From SGZJ01 sp949372955 (GTDB lineage Bacteria > Bacteroidota > Bacteroidia > Flavobacteriales > Flavobacteriaceae): a stretch of DNA of 64,000 bases. Below the pieces are notes generated by a model. It was not told the origin of the DNA. It saw nothing but the letters and a program-made list of their open reading frames with translations, and ran no database searches. A program made the translations under genes and the position numbers. This document shows, piece by piece, positions 61,638 through 64,000 of this stretch (positions within the stretch are counted from its first letter, which is position 1; each line of letters begins with the position of its first letter). Location of the stretch: positions 28,471 to 92,470 of the forward strand of contig CASIAX010000004.1 of the NCBI GenBank assembly GCA_949372955.1. The letters run 5' to 3'.

Positions 61638-64000
61638 ATTATATAAAAAAACAGCTGTTTGCTTTATTTTTTCTTATTTCAATTTCAATTGTTAGTCAGA
61701 CTACTTATAACATTGCTGATTCTGATGGTCAGACAATAGGTGTTGTATGCGCTGATGGTAGTATTTTTACAGACTCTAATGCTGGAGCAGGAGACACTTA
61801 TGGAGCTGGTGAAAATTATGTAGTAACCTTTTGCCCGGAAGAAATTGGTCAAGCTATTGAACTAGATTTTACAAGTTTTTGGTTACAGGGATTCCAAAGT
61901 GGGGGTAACCCTACTACTTTCGACTATATTACCATTTATAATAATGATACTGCGACTGGAACTGGAACGACTTACACTGGAAATTCTGCAGTTGATAGTT
62001 GTGGTAACTGCCCTCCTGAAGAAGGTGTTTCAGCTCAGATAACATCTGACAATCCAAATGGCTGTTTAACTATAGAATTTGTTAGTAATGGCTCTAACCA
62101 AAAACCAGGATGGGAGGCTGTAATATCTTGTTGGGAGCCATGTCAAGAGATTTCTAACCCATTAATTACTACGACACCTGGTTAACAGATTTTCAGCTTA
62201 CTGTTGATGTTGATGAAGTAGTTCACGTTTCAAGGATCTGCAGATTTTGCAGTTTCTAGCGCTAGTGCTGTTTACACTTGGGATTTTGGAGATGGTACTA
62301 CTGGTATTGGACAAAATCCTGAATATACTTATACTAGTGCTGGGATTTTCGATGTTACTTTGACTATTTCTGATAGTAGCTGTACCGATGAATCTACTAC
62401 TATTATAGCAGTGCCTATACAGGTAATTGTTGGTTCTGGCTCAGCAGGATTTGCATATGTTGATGCCGGAGAAGATGTATTGTTGGGTTGTGATACTTCA
62501 ACACAATTATCTGCCAGTTTTTTAGATATTGGAGAGACAACTTCTTATTTAATAACCGAAATTCCTTTTGTTCCCCCTTTTCCTTTTGCAGGACTAGAAA
62601 GTAGCATTCCAGTCAATATTGATGATATTTGGGGTCAAGCTGAAGATTTACCTTTTACTAATCCTTTTTGTTTTTTTGGAAATCCAGTAGAAGAATTTCA
62701 GGTTGGTTCTAATGGTTTAATAAGTTTTAATCCAGTGCCAACACCTAATTTCGATCCTGTAACTGGCACCAATTATGGTGCTTCTGGATATTCTGCCACC
62801 CCTTTTGTAGACCTCATACCAACTACTACAAATAATGATACACCATCTCTTAGAGATGCTAATGTATTTACTCCTTTTCATGATATAGATCCATCTGTTA
62901 ATGATCAGACTGAAATATCTTGGGAAATAATAGGAGAATTTCCTAATAGGGTGTTAGCGGTTAGTTTTTTTAATGTTTCTATGTACCAATGTACAAGTGA
63001 CCTTGCTTCTCATATGGCAGTTTTTTATGAAACTACAAATATTATTGACATATATGTACAAAATGCTCCTAGTTGTAGCTTTAATAATAACAGTAAAATT
63101 ATTGGTATTCAAAATAATGATGGAACTATTGCTTATGTTCCCGCAAACAGAAACAATACAGGAGATTGGGAAACTCAAAATGAAGCTTGGCGATTTACTC
63201 CCAATGGAGATACGGTTACACTATTTGAATGGTTTGTAGGTGACCAAGCATCTGGACTTGGCGCTGACCAACTTATTTCTAATCAATCTACTATTGATGT
63301 TTCTCCTGAATCTACCACTACCTATACATCTAAAGTAACTTATAGTACCTGTTCAGGAGCTAGAGTCTCTCTTTTTGATGAAGTAACAGTAACTGTTGAT
63401 GAAGATCCTCCTTATGTAGTTGAACTTGGTCCAGACTTAGAACTATGCGTTGGAGTTATTTCAATAAATCTAGATGTGGATATAAACTCTGAATCTGCTA
63501 TTTATGAATGGACCCTAAACGGAGAAACAATTGCTGGTGCTGATGGCCCTTCAATTACAGTGAGTTCACCAAACTCAGGAACGTATGTAGCTATAGTCTC
63601 TGATGAAGAATGTGTTATTCAAGACGATATAATAATTACTTTTAATGAATTAGACGACCCCTTTTTTGAAATGACTCCAACATGTAATGGAGGAACAGTA
63701 GATTCTGCAACTGTTGCTACACCAGGCGGAACCTTTTCTTTTGCGGATCCTCAGCCAACTGATGGGGCAGTTATCGATTCAACCACAGGAGAAGTTACTG
63801 GTGGAGTATTTACTACACAATACACAGTTTCTTATACTACACCAGACTGTGTGGCAATTGGTCAATTTATTTTAATACCATTAGATGGAGATGATAATGG
63901 TTTTGTGATTACACCTACATGTGATGGCGGAGAAGTTACAAGCGTAGAGACTCCCGGAGGAACCTTTGCTTTTGCAGACCCCCAGCCAATTGATGGGGCA
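61634..64000 (+). CDS. giant T9SS-type surface protein (CUB-like, PKD and repeat domains), partial at window end
   Basis: Signal peptide NYIKKQLFALFFLISISIVSQ. Then comes a CUB-like domain (about residues 25-175, with FCPEEIGQAIELDF and WEAVISCWEPC), then a PKD domain (VYTWDFGDGTTGIGQNPEYTYTSAG). After it lie beta-rich blocks and at least two units beginning TPTCNGG/TPTCDGG with ADPQPTDG. The frame is interrupted: TAA at 62183 and TAG at 62219 in the starting frame, but 41 bases in between read GLTDFQLTVDVDEVV in another frame, and the original frame resumes after 62224. This points to a lost base near 62182 and an extra base near 62224. The sorting domain lies beyond the window. Similar proteins are adhesins or gliding-associated. 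Confidence 0.82.
63671..64000 (+). repeat. coding tandem repeat, 237-base (79-residue) period, second copy cut by window end
   Basis: A first unit at 63671-63907 starts MTPTCNGGTVDSATV and contains PGGTFSFADPQPTDGAV. The next begins at 63908 with ITPTCDGGEVTSVETPGGTFAFADPQPIDGA. Protein similarity is high. This indicates expansion of the surface protein by tandem duplication. The number of copies cannot be told from here. Confidence 0.8.

Overview
The window looks like chromosome of a marine, light-harvesting member of the Bacteroidota, class Flavobacteriia. The evidence seen here is: very AT-rich DNA with dense gene packing; a SusC/SusD outer-membrane pair; Bacteroidota-type promoters (TAnnTTTG at -7) instead of -35/-10 boxes; few Shine-Dalgarno sites; a fused SecDF; an L17 protein with a long tail; a T9SS-style PKD surface protein; and a green-type proteorhodopsin next to a Blh retinal-forming enzyme. 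Resemblance to small-genome pelagic flavobacteria is my inference. No tRNA, rRNA, CRISPR, prophage or insertion sequence was recognised.

Layout. 1-4.9 kb: end of a Mur-ligase-like gene, a deacetylase-like protein, a YjjG-type nucleotidase, RarA, a rhomboid protease and the rRNA methyltransferase RlmB. 4.9-14.3 kb, minus strand: an uptake locus with SusC, SusD, a small lipoprotein and a 1103-residue FG-GAP/ASPIC lipoprotein, with no glycoside hydrolase. 14.6-16.2 kb: an Omp85-like protein. 16.4-33.4 kb: the complete str-S10-spc-alpha superoperon in canonical order (rpsL to rplQ, including fusA, secY, infA, rpmJ and rpoA), driven from one well-formed promoter and broken by three structured spacers. 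33.5-41.9 kb: a secreted orphan, carA, eno, gltA, two amidinotransferase-fold hydrolases (DDAH-like and CtlX) and argS. 42-44.8 kb: the light cassette of proteorhodopsin, an unrecognised Trp-rich membrane protein and a divergent blh. 44.9-57.5 kb: ffh, a frameshifted folD, a VOC protein, rluF, a lipoprotein, queE, asnB, gyrB, mdh and secDF. 57.5-61.0 kb: the minus-strand series folE-cysS-yidD-lgt-DUF3817. 61.2-64 kb: a small secreted protein coupled to a giant repeat-bearing surface protein that runs off the window.

How it fits together. Housekeeping translation and secretion genes are interleaved with the features of a surface-attached or particle-using ocean heterotroph: TonB-dependent uptake, an adhesin and a light-driven proton pump that can supplement respiration. 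The unexplained membrane protein in the pump locus is the best candidate for undescribed biology. Three single-base frame disruptions (one in folD, two compensating ones in the adhesin) may be assembly errors or real lesions. They should be resolved before either gene is called dead.
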